DNA from: an uncultured Oscillospiraceae bacterium
GTDB lineage: Bacteria; Bacillota; Clostridia; Oscillospirales; Oscillospiraceae
Assembly: GCA_900763995.1 (NCBI GenBank)
Contig: CAAFMK010000074.1
Location: 1-27,672, forward strand
Length of the DNA: 27,672 nt
Direction: 5' to 3'
Part shown: positions 16,209 through 24,738 of the stretch, in pieces
Layout of the letters: the number at the start of each line of letters is the position of its first letter
How positions within the stretch are numbered: the first letter of the stretch is position 1
Made by a program: the position numbers and the translations under genes
Notes under the pieces: model-generated
Databases searched by the model: none
What the model was told of the DNA's origin: nothing
What the model saw: only the letters and a program-made list of their open reading frames with translations

Positions 16209-16973
16209 ATGATGGACTGGACTGAGCTGACCCTCTTTCTCTATATCCTGGCCAGAATATCCGGATTTGTTTTATTCAATCCCGTATTGGGAAGAAGGAG
16301 TATTCCGGGTCCATTCCGAACCGGTTTTATCCTGGTGCTCTCGGTAGCGGTCATTTCCTATACCCAGCCCCAGTTTGTGCCCGTACCCACCAGTCTGGTG
16401 GAGCTGGGGATCAAACTGCTGATGGAGCTGCTGCTGGGATTTTTCCTGGGTATGGTGATGCAGTTTTTTTTCTACATCCCACAACTGGCTGGAGAGGTCA
16501 TTGACACTCAGATGGGTATGACTATGAACCAGATTTACGATTCTGGCTCCCAGAGTAATATGTCAGTCACAGGTGTTGTGCTCAATGTGCTGATGACGCT
16601 GCTGTTTTTCGTGGCAAATGGTCATCACACACTGCTGAGGATTATGATGACCTCAGGGGAGATCATCCCCTTTGGAACAGCAGTACCCAGTACAAAGGCA
16701 TACGATTTGATGCTGGAGTTGTTTATTCAATATACGATTCTGGCAGTTAAGCTGTGTCTGCCGATTCTGGCGGCTGAGCTGGTTGGCCAGCTTGGCATGG
16801 GCGTTTTGATGAAGGTCATTCCACAGATCAATGTGTTTTCTATCAACATTGAGCTGAAGGTGATCATAGGTCTGGTGCTTTTGTTCATGTTGATTTCTCC
16901 ATTTAGTGAGTTTTTCCTTCAGGCAGAGATGGTCATGCTGGATGACATAAGAAGAGTACTGGCGCTGGCATAG
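16209..16973 (+). CDS. fliR: Flagellar export gate protein FliR
   Basis: FliR completes the FliPQR export gate and connects it to FlhB. The 254-residue protein is strongly hydrophobic with about six membrane segments. It shows the family features FVLFNPVLGRRSIPG near the N-terminus, then ELLLGFFLGMVMQFFFY and the AGEVIDTQMGMTMNQIYD region (about 95-115). Tandem ATGs at 16209 and 16212 make the start uncertain by one codon. It lies between fliQ and flhB. Confidence 0.96.
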   Translation: MMDWTELTLFLYILARISGFVLFNPVLGRRSIPGPFRTGFILVLSVAVISYTQPQFVPVPTSLVELGIKLLMELLLGFFLGMVMQFFFYIPQLAGEVIDTQMGMTMNQIYDSGSQSNMSVTGVVLNVLMTLLFFVANGHHTLLRIMMTSGEIIPFGTAVPSTKAYDLMLELFIQYTILAVKLCLPILAAELVGQLGMGVLMKVIPQINVFSINIELKVIIGLVLLFMLISPFSEFFLQAEMVMLDDIRRVLALA

Positions 16974-17014
16974 CTTCTTGCTCAAAGGGTGTCTGCTAAG
17001 GGGGGATCATACCG

Positions 17015-18079
17015 GTGGCAGAAGGGTCAAAAACCGAAAAAGCAACGCCGAAAAGACGGCGAGACGAACGAAAAAAAGGTAATGTGTTCCTGAGTAAGGA
17101 CGCAGTAGCAGTGGCCACATTGCTGGGGTCATTCGCAACATTGCAGCTGCTGGCAAGGGGCAGTGTGGAGAGTCTGGCAGAGTTTTTTCACTTCTCCTTG
17201 TTGGAAAGTCAGATGGCTGCCGCTGATTTTACAGCCTTTTTGAAGGGATGTGCAATAAAAGGCGGCTGGGTCATGCTGAAGATCGTGGGCCCAATTTTGG
17301 CGGCCACGGTATTTTGTGCGGTAACGGCTACCTTTGCCCAGACAAAGTTTCTGGTCAGCGGAGAGTCACTTAAGCCAAAGATGAACCGTATCAGCCCGTT
17401 GCAGGGCTTCAAGCGTCTTTTTTCCATGCGCAGCATTATCGAGACCCTAAAAGGACTCTTGAAAATTATCATACTTTTAGTTATTATTTATATAAACCTA
17501 AAAGATATGCTTGGGGACAGCTCCCGCTATATGTACGCCGATGTGGGATTCATTGGTGGACATATCTTTTCCATCACCATAAAAATGATCTGGCAGATTT
17601 CCATTGCCTTTGTGGCCTTGGCGGCGCTGGACTTCATGTACCAGTGGTGGGACTATGAACGACAGCTGAAGATGACCAAGCAGGAGGTCAAAGAAGAATT
17701 CAAACAGATGGAAGGCGACCCGCAGGTTAAGGGCAAGATCCGGGAGATTCAGCGTAGAATGGCGCAGACCCGTATGATGCAGCAGGTGCCCCAGGCCGAT
17801 GTAGTTGTCCGTAACCCCACCCACTTTGCTGTGGCGCTGCGGTATAAGCCCGAACGGGATATAGCTCCCATTATTCTGGCCAAAGGCCAGGATGAGCTGG
17901 CACTGCGTATCGTCAAGGTGGCAGAGGAGAACAAGGTGGCAGTGATTGAAAATGTCCCCCTGGCCAGAGCACTGTATGCAAACGGTGAATTGAATCGGGA
18001 GATCCCAGAGGAATTTTACGGTGCAGTAGCAGAGGTGCTGGTCTACATCTTCCAGCTCAATGCAAAGAAAAAACCTTAA
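17015..18079 (+). CDS. flhB: Flagellar export specificity switch protein FlhB
   Basis: FlhB controls which substrates the export gate accepts; self-cleavage at the NPTH site, triggered via FliK, changes specificity from hook to filament. Residues 267-270 are NPTH, in the context VVVRNPTHFAVALRY. The N-terminus is basic (TEKATPKRRRDERKKG), followed by four membrane segments (about 30-210) and a soluble C-terminal domain. The 354-residue length is normal. It starts at a GTG (17015) with AAGGGGGG at 16998-17005. Confidence 0.97.
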   Translation: MAEGSKTEKATPKRRRDERKKGNVFLSKDAVAVATLLGSFATLQLLARGSVESLAEFFHFSLLESQMAAADFTAFLKGCAIKGGWVMLKIVGPILAATVFCAVTATFAQTKFLVSGESLKPKMNRISPLQGFKRLFSMRSIIETLKGLLKIIILLVIIYINLKDMLGDSSRYMYADVGFIGGHIFSITIKMIWQISIAFVALAALDFMYQWWDYERQLKMTKQEVKEEFKQMEGDPQVKGKIREIQRRMAQTRMMQQVPQADVVVRNPTHFAVALRYKPERDIAPIILAKGQDELALRIVKVAEENKVAVIENVPLARALYANGELNREIPEEFYGAVAEVLVYIFQLNAKKKP

Positions 18080-18118
18080 ATTTGACTGTATGCTCTTAAA
18101 CTTTACCCGGTTTTAGGG

Positions 18119-18155
18119 CTTCCTGATATAGGTGAACAGAATACGAACCAGGAAG
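18119..18155 (+). promoter_or_regulatory. Inverted repeat covering the flhA ribosome site
   Basis: CTTCCTG at 18119-18125 is perfectly complementary to CAGGAAG at 18149-18155, which contains the AGGAAG ribosome site of flhA (ATG 18164). The loop is 23 bases. If the RNA folds this way, flhA translation would be partly hidden. The rest of the 84-base gap shows no clear promoter. Confidence 0.4.
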
Positions 18156-18163
18156 TATGATAC

Positions 18164-20272
18164 ATGAAACGAATCTTTAACAACATAATATCGCTGTTTG
18201 TTGTAATCATCGTCCTGTTTCTGGTGATTCCGCTCCCCCCGGCCATGTTGGATTTTTTCCTGATTTTGAACATTGGCCTGTCGATCATGATCTTGATGAT
18301 CACAATGAACATCAACGATGCTCTGGAATTTTCCATTTTCCCATCCCTGCTGCTGATTACCACCCTGTTCCGTCTGGGTATGAATGTATCCAGTACACGG
18401 CTTATTTTATCCAATGGTGGTAATGCAGGCAGTGTTATTAACGCCTTTGGTAAACTGATCACAGGCGGCAACATCGTCATCGGCGTGGTCATCTTCCTGA
18501 TCATCGTCCTGGTGCAGTTTATCGTGATCACCAAGGGCGCTGAGCGTGTGGCCGAGGTGGCAGCCCGTTTCACACTGGATGCCATGCCCGGTAAACAGAT
18601 GGCCATTGATGCCGACCTGTCCTCCGGTTTGATTACCGAACAGGACGCCAGACTGCGCCGTAGCAAGATCCAAAAAGAGGCCGACTTCTATGGAGCTATG
18701 GACGGTGCTACCAAAATCGTCAAAGGCGACGCAGTCATGTCCCTCATTATCACCCTCATCAACTTCGTGGGTGGTGTCCTCATTGGCATGGTCTCCGGCG
18801 GCGGAGATTTTGGTAGTGTTTTGAGTACCTATTCTATTGCAACCATCGGTGACGGCCTAGTGTCCCAGATGCCCGCCCTGATGATCTCCACTGCAACAGG
18901 CATGATCGTCACCCGCTCGGTCTCAGAGGACAGTCTGAACCGGGATGTGATCGGTCAGTTCAAGGCACAGCCCCGCTCTATCATCGCCACTGGCGTGATC
19001 TTGCTGATGCTGTCCTTTGTTCCTCACACCCCCCATGTGGCCCTGGTTGTAGGCGGCTCTTTGCTGATTGGCGGCGGATACTACATTGTGCGCCAGATGG
19101 AGAAGGAGAACGCCATCGCCGCAGCTGAGATAGAACAAAGTGCGGCTGAAGTGCCAGAGGCACAGGCACCCAGTGAGACTGACTTCTATAAGGACATTAA
19201 CAATGTCTACTCCCTGCTCACCGTTGAGCCCATCGAGATGGAGTTTGGCTACAGCCTTATTCCCATGGTGGACGAGGGCCGGGGTGGTAAGCTCATCAGC
19301 CGTGTTGTGATTTTCCGAAGGCAGTATGCCCAGGACATGGGCTTTGTAATCCCCTCCATCCGTCTCCATGATGCGGCTGCACTGGGTACCAACCAGTATG
19401 TGATTCGCATTAAAGGCGAGGAGGTCGCCCGTGGCGAGGTGCTGGTGGACTACTACCTGGCATTGGAGCCCAGCAACCCCCTGGGAGAGGTTGACGGTAT
19501 TGAGACCATCGAGCCTGCATACGGCATCCCCTCCCGCTGGATTTTGCCGGAGAACAAGGAGATGGCCGAGATCTATGGTTACAATGTCATTGATCCCCTG
19601 TCCGTCATGGTGACCCACATGGGCGAGACCATCAAAAAGTATGCCCATGAGCTGCTCAACCGCTCCGAGACCATTCAGCTGGTGGAGAATCTGAAGCGCA
19701 GTGAGCCGGAGCTGGTGGAGGAGGTAGTACCCAATATCATCTCCTACTCCATGCTGGAGAAGATCCTCCGCAATCTGCTCAAAGAGGGCGTCCCCATCAA
19801 AGACCTTGGAACCATTCTAGAGACAGCCGCAGATGCTCTGACCCGTACACAGGATGTGGATATGATCACCGAGCAGGTGCGCGGTGCTCTCAGCCGCACC
19901 ATTACACGCCGATTCTGTGAGGATGGGCAGCTGTATGTAGTCACCCTGGATGCAGAGGTGGAGAAGAAGATCATCGCCTCTCTGACCAGAAATGAGCAGG
20001 GTGTCTACCTGGCTATGGGGCCAGATCTGATGCAGATCATCATCACACAGATGTCAGAGCACATGAAAAAGTTCAATGACCTGTCACAGACCCCTATCAT
20101 GTTGGTCAGTCAGGTGATCCGGGGATATTTCAGCAAAATGATCAATCAGTTCTTCCCCAATGTCTATGTCCTGTCCTTTAATGAGATTACCAGAGATGTC
20201 CAGATTCAGGCATTAGGAAATATTACCACACAGACACCGATGCAGTCAGAAAGAAGGACGGTGGGAGTGTGA
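18164..20272 (+). CDS. flhA: Flagellar export gate protein FlhA
   Basis: FlhA is the large export-gate protein whose cytoplasmic ring receives chaperone-substrate complexes. The N-terminal half has about eight membrane segments and the family signature RLGMNVSSTRLIL with the downstream KGAERVAEVAARFTLDAMPG loop (about 120-145). The C-terminal cytoplasmic domain (about 345-702) includes MVTHMGETIKKYAHELLNR and GNITTQTPMQ. The 702-residue length is normal. It ends in a 4-base GTGA overlap with the sigma-factor gene; flhF and flhG, which usually follow, are missing. Confidence 0.97.
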   Translation: MKRIFNNIISLFVVIIVLFLVIPLPPAMLDFFLILNIGLSIMILMITMNINDALEFSIFPSLLLITTLFRLGMNVSSTRLILSNGGNAGSVINAFGKLITGGNIVIGVVIFLIIVLVQFIVITKGAERVAEVAARFTLDAMPGKQMAIDADLSSGLITEQDARLRRSKIQKEADFYGAMDGATKIVKGDAVMSLIITLINFVGGVLIGMVSGGGDFGSVLSTYSIATIGDGLVSQMPALMISTATGMIVTRSVSEDSLNRDVIGQFKAQPRSIIATGVILLMLSFVPHTPHVALVVGGSLLIGGGYYIVRQMEKENAIAAAEIEQSAAEVPEAQAPSETDFYKDINNVYSLLTVEPIEMEFGYSLIPMVDEGRGGKLISRVVIFRRQYAQDMGFVIPSIRLHDAAALGTNQYVIRIKGEEVARGEVLVDYYLALEPSNPLGEVDGIETIEPAYGIPSRWILPENKEMAEIYGYNVIDPLSVMVTHMGETIKKYAHELLNRSETIQLVENLKRSEPELVEEVVPNIISYSMLEKILRNLLKEGVPIKDLGTILETAADALTRTQDVDMITEQVRGALSRTITRRFCEDGQLYVVTLDAEVEKKIIASLTRNEQGVYLAMGPDLMQIIITQMSEHMKKFNDLSQTPIMLVSQVIRGYFSKMINQFFPNVYVLSFNEITRDVQIQALGNITTQTPMQSERRTVGV

Positions 20273-21147
20273 GCACACCAGTGGTGACCACCGGGCCAGA
20301 TCGGTCCACACACGCTGAAGTGCCAAACTTATCAGAGTCAGAGATTGCGCAAATGCCCACAGATGAATTGTGGGAGGCCTATCATAAGACCAAGAGCGAG
20401 GAGCTCAAGTGGGCTCTCGTGATTCGATATGAAGGGCTGATTAAAAGTGCAGCGATGCAGATCCGCGGTGTTTACAGCAGCTTTGCTCAAGTGGATGATA
20501 TTGTCAGTGAGGGGATTTTCAGCCTGCTCAATGCAGTGGAAAAGTTCGACCCCTCCAGAGGGGCAAAGTTTGAGACCTATATCTCAAAGCGGATCCGTGG
20601 CATGGTGATTGATTTGGCCCGTAAGCAGGACTGGCTGCCCCGAAACATACGCAGGCGCAGCAAGGAGATCGACCAGGCCATTTCGCTGCTGTCTACAGAG
20701 CTGGGTCGATCCCCCACAGACGCAGAGGTTGCTGATATGCTTGGGATAACCCCCAACCAGTACCACAAGGATATGGCCAGTGTGGCACTGAGCAACATTT
20801 TGTCCCTGGACGCCCTGGTAGATGCCAAGGATCGAGATGGCAGCCAGTTTGAAATGCCCTCATCTGACCTGCACGACCAGCCGGAGGCAGCCCTTCAGGA
20901 CAGAGAGCTGCAGCAGACCCTGGCTGACGGGATCAAAAGTCTGCGGGAAAATGAACAGATCGTCCTCTCGTTGTATTATGAAAAAAACCTTCACATGAAA
21001 GAGATTTCACAGGTGCTAGAGGTCAGTGAGCCACGGGTATCTCAGATTCATGCACGAGCCATCCAAAAGCTGAGGGCCTATATGGAGGCATACCTGAGCG
21101 GAGCACCGGTACAGTTAAAAAAGCGGAAGAAGGGGAAACATGTTTAA
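20269..21147 (+). CDS. fliA: Flagellar RNA polymerase sigma factor FliA (SigD)
   Basis: This sigma-28 type factor directs transcription of late flagellar, motility and chemotaxis genes. Region 2 is at about 65-120 (DDIVSEGIFSLLNAVEKFDP and KRIRGMVIDLARKQDWLPR), region 3 at about 125-170 with LGRSPTDAEVADMLGI, and region 4 at about 225-275 with the helix-turn-helix MKEISQVLEVSEPRVSQIH. At 292 residues it is about 40 longer than Bacillus SigD because of an N-terminal extension and a basic tail. The GTG start overlaps the flhA stop. No FlgM anti-sigma gene is in the window. Confidence 0.94.
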   Translation: MSTPVVTTGPDRSTHAEVPNLSESEIAQMPTDELWEAYHKTKSEELKWALVIRYEGLIKSAAMQIRGVYSSFAQVDDIVSEGIFSLLNAVEKFDPSRGAKFETYISKRIRGMVIDLARKQDWLPRNIRRRSKEIDQAISLLSTELGRSPTDAEVADMLGITPNQYHKDMASVALSNILSLDALVDAKDRDGSQFEMPSSDLHDQPEAALQDRELQQTLADGIKSLRENEQIVLSLYYEKNLHMKEISQVLEVSEPRVSQIHARAIQKLRAYMEAYLSGAPVQLKKRKKGKHV

Positions 21148-21892
21148 GGGATTTTATAATCTGACATCCGGGATGCTGACACAACAGCGGAATCTGGATG
21201 TAGTCGCCAATAACATGGTGAACATTTCCACAGCGGGGTATAAGTCCGACCGCTATACCTCCAGCACATTTGAGGATGTTATGTACAGCCGCGTGGGCAG
21301 CATGAACAAGGAGAATCCACAGGAGATCGGACGGCAGAGCTACATCCGGGCCTCCAGCATGATTTATACTGATTTTCAGGCCGGTATGCCAGAGCCTACA
21401 GGGATCCCTCTGGACTGGGCCATTGAGGGCGACGGATTTTTTGCGGTGCAAAAAGAGGATGGCACCGTGGCCTACACCCGGGGAGGCAACTTCTCCGTGG
21501 ACGGGGCCGGGGATCTCTGGCTGCCTGGTGTGGGCCGGGTTCTGGACCAGGAAGGACAGACCATTCGGCTGAGTACAGACCGGGTCAAAGGGGATCAGAA
21601 TGGACGGATCTACACCGAGGAGGGCGACTATCTGGCCACCCTTGGTGTCTATACATTTGAGGATAACGCCCAGCTGACCCGGGATGAACAGGGTCTGTTC
21701 GTGGGGGCCCAGGGAACTGCTGTGGATGCACCCAGAGTGATGTGGGGCTATCTGGAGCGTTCCAATGTGGATATGATCCAGCAGATGACAGAGATGCTGA
21801 CCTCTCAGCGTGCCCTGCAAAGTGCGGCACAGCTGTCTAAAATGTATGACCAGATCATGACAAAGTCGACCACAGACTTGGGACGACTGTAA
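21140..21892 (+). CDS. flgF: Flagellar rod/hook-basal body protein (FlgF/FlhO type)
   Basis: This distal-rod type protein belongs to the FlgE/F/G family. The N-terminus NLDVVANNMVNISTAGYKSDR and the middle IPLDWAIEGDGFFAVQ are the family marks. The C-terminal D0 helix is ERSNVDMIQQMTEMLTSQRAL (split around residues 215-235). At 250 residues it corresponds to Bacillus FlhO or enterobacterial FlgF. It overlaps the fliA end by 8 bases and is followed by a second family member, a pair known in Firmicutes. Assignment as FlgF rather than FlgG is by order only. Confidence 0.85.
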   Translation: MFKGFYNLTSGMLTQQRNLDVVANNMVNISTAGYKSDRYTSSTFEDVMYSRVGSMNKENPQEIGRQSYIRASSMIYTDFQAGMPEPTGIPLDWAIEGDGFFAVQKEDGTVAYTRGGNFSVDGAGDLWLPGVGRVLDQEGQTIRLSTDRVKGDQNGRIYTEEGDYLATLGVYTFEDNAQLTRDEQGLFVGAQGTAVDAPRVMWGYLERSNVDMIQQMTEMLTSQRALQSAAQLSKMYDQIMTKSTTDLGRL

Positions 21893-21908
21893 GGAGGCTG
21901 ACACCGTT

Positions 21909-22655
21909 ATGAACCAGTCCTTTTATATTGGCGCAGGAGGTGCCAGTCAATTCCAGCAGAGACTGAATGTGCAGGGCGACAATATCGCCAATGTCAACAG
22001 CCACGGCTTTAAGGCTTCCTCAGGGCGGTTTGCCTCCTTGATGTATGCAAATATGGTGGGTATCGATGATGCCCAGCTGCCTGCTGGTACTGGTGCGAAC
22101 ATGATGATGACCACCACCAACTTCCGTTCAGGCCCAATCTCCTCCACTGGTCGGATGCAGGACTACTACATTGATGGCAGGGGTTTCTTTGCCGTAGTAG
22201 ATATGGCCACCAACGAGATCTCTTTGACTAGAAATGGCGCATTCAGCATGGCTGAGTATCAGCGCCCGACCGGAGAGACAGATGAGAATGGCCAGCCAGT
22301 TCTGGAGACCATCTTCTGCTTGTCCGATGGACAGGGCAGATTTGTACTGAGCGACCGTGGAGGCCTTATCGAGATGACAGATTCCAATGAAAAGCAGCCA
22401 GTTGGTATTTTTGATTGTGAGAACTATGACGGAATTGGCCGTCTCCAGGGGACCCGTTTCCTGCCTGGTGATAAGCAGGGGGGGCTCTGGATGGGCACAG
22501 GAAAGCTGGTCAATGGTGCGTTGGAGATGTCCAATGTGGATCTGGCAGAGGAAATTACAAAGGTGATTGAATCACAAAGAGCCTATGGTATGGCGCTTAA
22601 GGTGGTACAGACATCTGATGAGATCGAAACCACCATCAATGGTTTGCGTAGTTAA
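21909..22655 (+). CDS. flgG: Flagellar rod/hook-basal body protein (FlgG/FlhP type)
   Basis: This is the second distal-rod protein of the pair. It has the family N-terminus RLNVQGDNIANVNSHGFK, a YYIDGRGFFAVVD motif around residues 88-100, and the C-terminal helix NVDLAEEITKVIESQRAYGM (about 211-230). At 248 residues it corresponds to Bacillus FlhP or FlgG. It carries an acidic, Gly-rich insertion compared with the canonical core (about residues 115-135). AAGGAGG lies about 11 bases upstream, next to the stop of the previous gene. Confidence 0.86.
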   Translation: MNQSFYIGAGGASQFQQRLNVQGDNIANVNSHGFKASSGRFASLMYANMVGIDDAQLPAGTGANMMMTTTNFRSGPISSTGRMQDYYIDGRGFFAVVDMATNEISLTRNGAFSMAEYQRPTGETDENGQPVLETIFCLSDGQGRFVLSDRGGLIEMTDSNEKQPVGIFDCENYDGIGRLQGTRFLPGDKQGGLWMGTGKLVNGALEMSNVDLAEEITKVIESQRAYGMALKVVQTSDEIETTINGLRS

Positions 22656-22668
22656 GCGGGGGATATAG

Positions 22669-23298
22669 ATGGACATTAAAAACTATGATGAGCTCAACTC
22701 CCTGGAGTTAGATACTCTGTGCGAGATTGGCAGCATTGGAACTGGCAATGCTGCAACCGCATTGTCCCAACTAGTTGGAAAATCAGTGCGTATCACCCCC
22801 CCAGAGGTTCGTATCATGGGGTATAATGAGGCCATTGAGTGGATCGGCGGTCCTGAGGAGATTACCGCAGGTGTACTAGTCAAGCTGGGCGGCGAGATCA
22901 ATGGCATTATGCTTTCCGTGCAGAAGCTGGATTTCACAAATCTGATTTTGTCCAGTATGCTGGATGAGACAGTGAGTGAGTATAGTCAGTTGCAGGAGCT
23001 GGAGCGGTCTGCACTGATCGAGGTAGGAAATATTATGATTTCCACCTTCATCAATGCGCTGTCTGGCTTGGCAGGGCTTTCGATCGAACTGACTGTTCCG
23101 GCCTTTACAGTTGATATGCAGGGGGCAATCATGACTGTCCCCATGGCAGAATACGGCGGGCAGTCCGACTACATTATGACCATTGGTGGAGACTTCATCT
23201 GCGACAGCCACAAAGTCCCCTGTCGCCTGTTGCTCTCTCCGGATATTAGATCCTTAAACTTTTTGTTAGGAAAGTTGGGAGTTAGTGGTGGAGAATAA
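22669..23298 (+). CDS. cheC: CheY-P phosphatase CheC
   Basis: CheC dephosphorylates CheY-P and binds CheD to adapt receptors. The 209-residue protein has the two pseudo-symmetrical helices of the family. Site two is intact: S114-x3-E118-x2-N121-x22-P144. Site one is D15-x3-E19 but has Ser22 where the catalytic Asn normally sits (DTLCEIGS), with the x22-Pro45 spacing kept. It therefore probably works as a single-site phosphatase. It overlaps cheD by about 11 bases, matching the known CheC-CheD partnership. Confidence 0.94.
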   Translation: MDIKNYDELNSLELDTLCEIGSIGTGNAATALSQLVGKSVRITPPEVRIMGYNEAIEWIGGPEEITAGVLVKLGGEINGIMLSVQKLDFTNLILSSMLDETVSEYSQLQELERSALIEVGNIMISTFINALSGLAGLSIELTVPAFTVDMQGAIMTVPMAEYGGQSDYIMTIGGDFICDSHKVPCRLLLSPDIRSLNFLLGKLGVSGGE

Positions 23299-23767
23299 AC
23301 ATACAATTGGAATTGCAGATATGAAAATGGCCCAAAGAGAAGGGATGCTGGTGACATACGCACTGGGGTCATGTATTGGGATCTGCCTGCATGACCCGGT
23401 GTTGAAACTGGGGGCGCTTGTGCATATTATGCTGCCTTTGAATATGGAGGCTGGGCGCAAGAACCCCATGAAGTATGCAGATACCGGTATTCGGGAGACT
23501 TTGAAACAGATGGAGGCCAAAGGGGCCAATCGGGCCAGGATCACTGCAAAAATTGCGGGTGGAGCCAAGATGTTTGACATTGGCGGCGGAACTGTGGGCA
23601 ACATCGGCCAGCGCAATATCGAAAGTGTTAGACTCAATCTGAAACGAGAAGGGATCAAGCTCCTGAAAGAAGACGTGGGGGGGTCTGTGGCCCGCACTTT
23701 GTTGTTTGATGTGTCCAGTGGACTGGGATGTGTTCGCGTCTACGGGCGGTCAGAGCTGATTATTTGA
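23288..23767 (+). CDS. cheD: Chemoreceptor glutamine deamidase CheD
   Basis: CheD deamidates glutamines on chemoreceptors and is sequestered by CheC. The catalytic triad of the family is seen with the right spacing: Thr23, Cys29 and His46 in VTYALGSCIGICLHDP and GALVHIMLP. A Gly-rich loop (KIAGGAKMFDIGGG) follows. The 159-residue length is normal. The start is likely the second of two tandem GTGs (23288), 6 bases after GGGAG at 23277-23281; the first GTG (23285) would leave only 3 bases. It overlaps the end of cheC. Confidence 0.95.
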   Translation: MENKHTIGIADMKMAQREGMLVTYALGSCIGICLHDPVLKLGALVHIMLPLNMEAGRKNPMKYADTGIRETLKQMEAKGANRARITAKIAGGAKMFDIGGGTVGNIGQRNIESVRLNLKREGIKLLKEDVGGSVARTLLFDVSSGLGCVRVYGRSELII

Positions 23768-23797
23768 TGGAGAGAGAATGAAGGGAGTGTTTAGCTT

Positions 23798-24718
23798 ATG
23801 CTGGAAGATAACAAAAAGGGTATCTTACTGGAGTCTGGCACAAACGAAATAGAAATTATGGAATTCACAATCAATGGTAACTTGTATGGAATCAATGTTG
23901 CCAAGGTCCGTGAGATCATGATGTCAGCTGAGGTTAAAGCAATGCCTCATTCCCATCCTGCAGTGGAGGGGATCTTTAAACCAAGAGACACTGTTTTGAC
24001 AGTGGTGGATCTCCCAAAGTACCTGTATGATGCCCCATGTGAGAAGGGGCCGAAGGATCTGTTCATTGTAACAAACTTCAACAAGATGTACATTGCGTTC
24101 AGAGTCCACACTGTGGTTGGAATCAGCCGCATCTCCTGGAAGGACATTCAAAAGCCTGATAAGACCGTCTCTGGTGGCGATGAGGGCGTGACCACCGGTA
24201 TTGCCCAGTGTAATGGGGAGCTGGTTACCATCCTCGACTTTGAGAAGATCGTGGCAGAGATCGCACCTCAGACTACCATTCAAATGTCAGAGATCGATAA
24301 GCTGGGTCACCGTACACGTAGTTCTGTGCCCGTGCTGGTTGCAGAGGACTCCATTTTGCTCAGCAAGATGATTGAGGAGGCACTGCATAAATCTGGCTTT
24401 GATAATGTCACTATGTTCCCCAATGGTCAGGAGCTGTGGGAGTATTTGCACCACACCAAAGAAGAGGATCTGGACAAGAAGGTCAGTATCGTCATTACCG
24501 ATATTGAGATGCCACAGATGGATGGACATCGACTGACCAAGCTGCTGAAGGATGATAAAGTCCTGAATCGAATCCCGGTGATCATCTTCTCCTCCCTGAT
24601 CACAGAGGAGATGTGGATCAAGGGTAAGCAGTTGGGAGCTGATGAACAGCTCAGTAAGCCCGAAATTGGACATTTGGTGGAGGTCATTGACCATCTTCTG
24701 AGTGAACGAGGAAAGTAA
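23798..24718 (+). CDS. cheV: Chemotaxis adaptor/receiver protein CheV
   Basis: CheV couples receptors to the kinase through a CheW-like domain and is tuned by a receiver domain. The CheW-like part (about 15-165) shows INVAKVREIMMSAEVKAMPH and the VEGIFKPRDTVLTVVDLP fold. The receiver domain (about 175-300) has phospho-acceptor D235 in VITDIEMPQMDG, an acidic AEDS pocket and a late LSKPE lysine. The 306-residue length is normal. No CheA, CheW or CheR gene is present in the window, so its partners must be encoded elsewhere. AAGGGAG at 23781-23787 supports the start. Confidence 0.95.
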   Translation: MLEDNKKGILLESGTNEIEIMEFTINGNLYGINVAKVREIMMSAEVKAMPHSHPAVEGIFKPRDTVLTVVDLPKYLYDAPCEKGPKDLFIVTNFNKMYIAFRVHTVVGISRISWKDIQKPDKTVSGGDEGVTTGIAQCNGELVTILDFEKIVAEIAPQTTIQMSEIDKLGHRTRSSVPVLVAEDSILLSKMIEEALHKSGFDNVTMFPNGQELWEYLHHTKEEDLDKKVSIVITDIEMPQMDGHRLTKLLKDDKVLNRIPVIIFSSLITEEMWIKGKQLGADEQLSKPEIGHLVEVIDHLLSERGK

Positions 24719-24738
24719 GGGTGCAGGAGGAATCAGCT

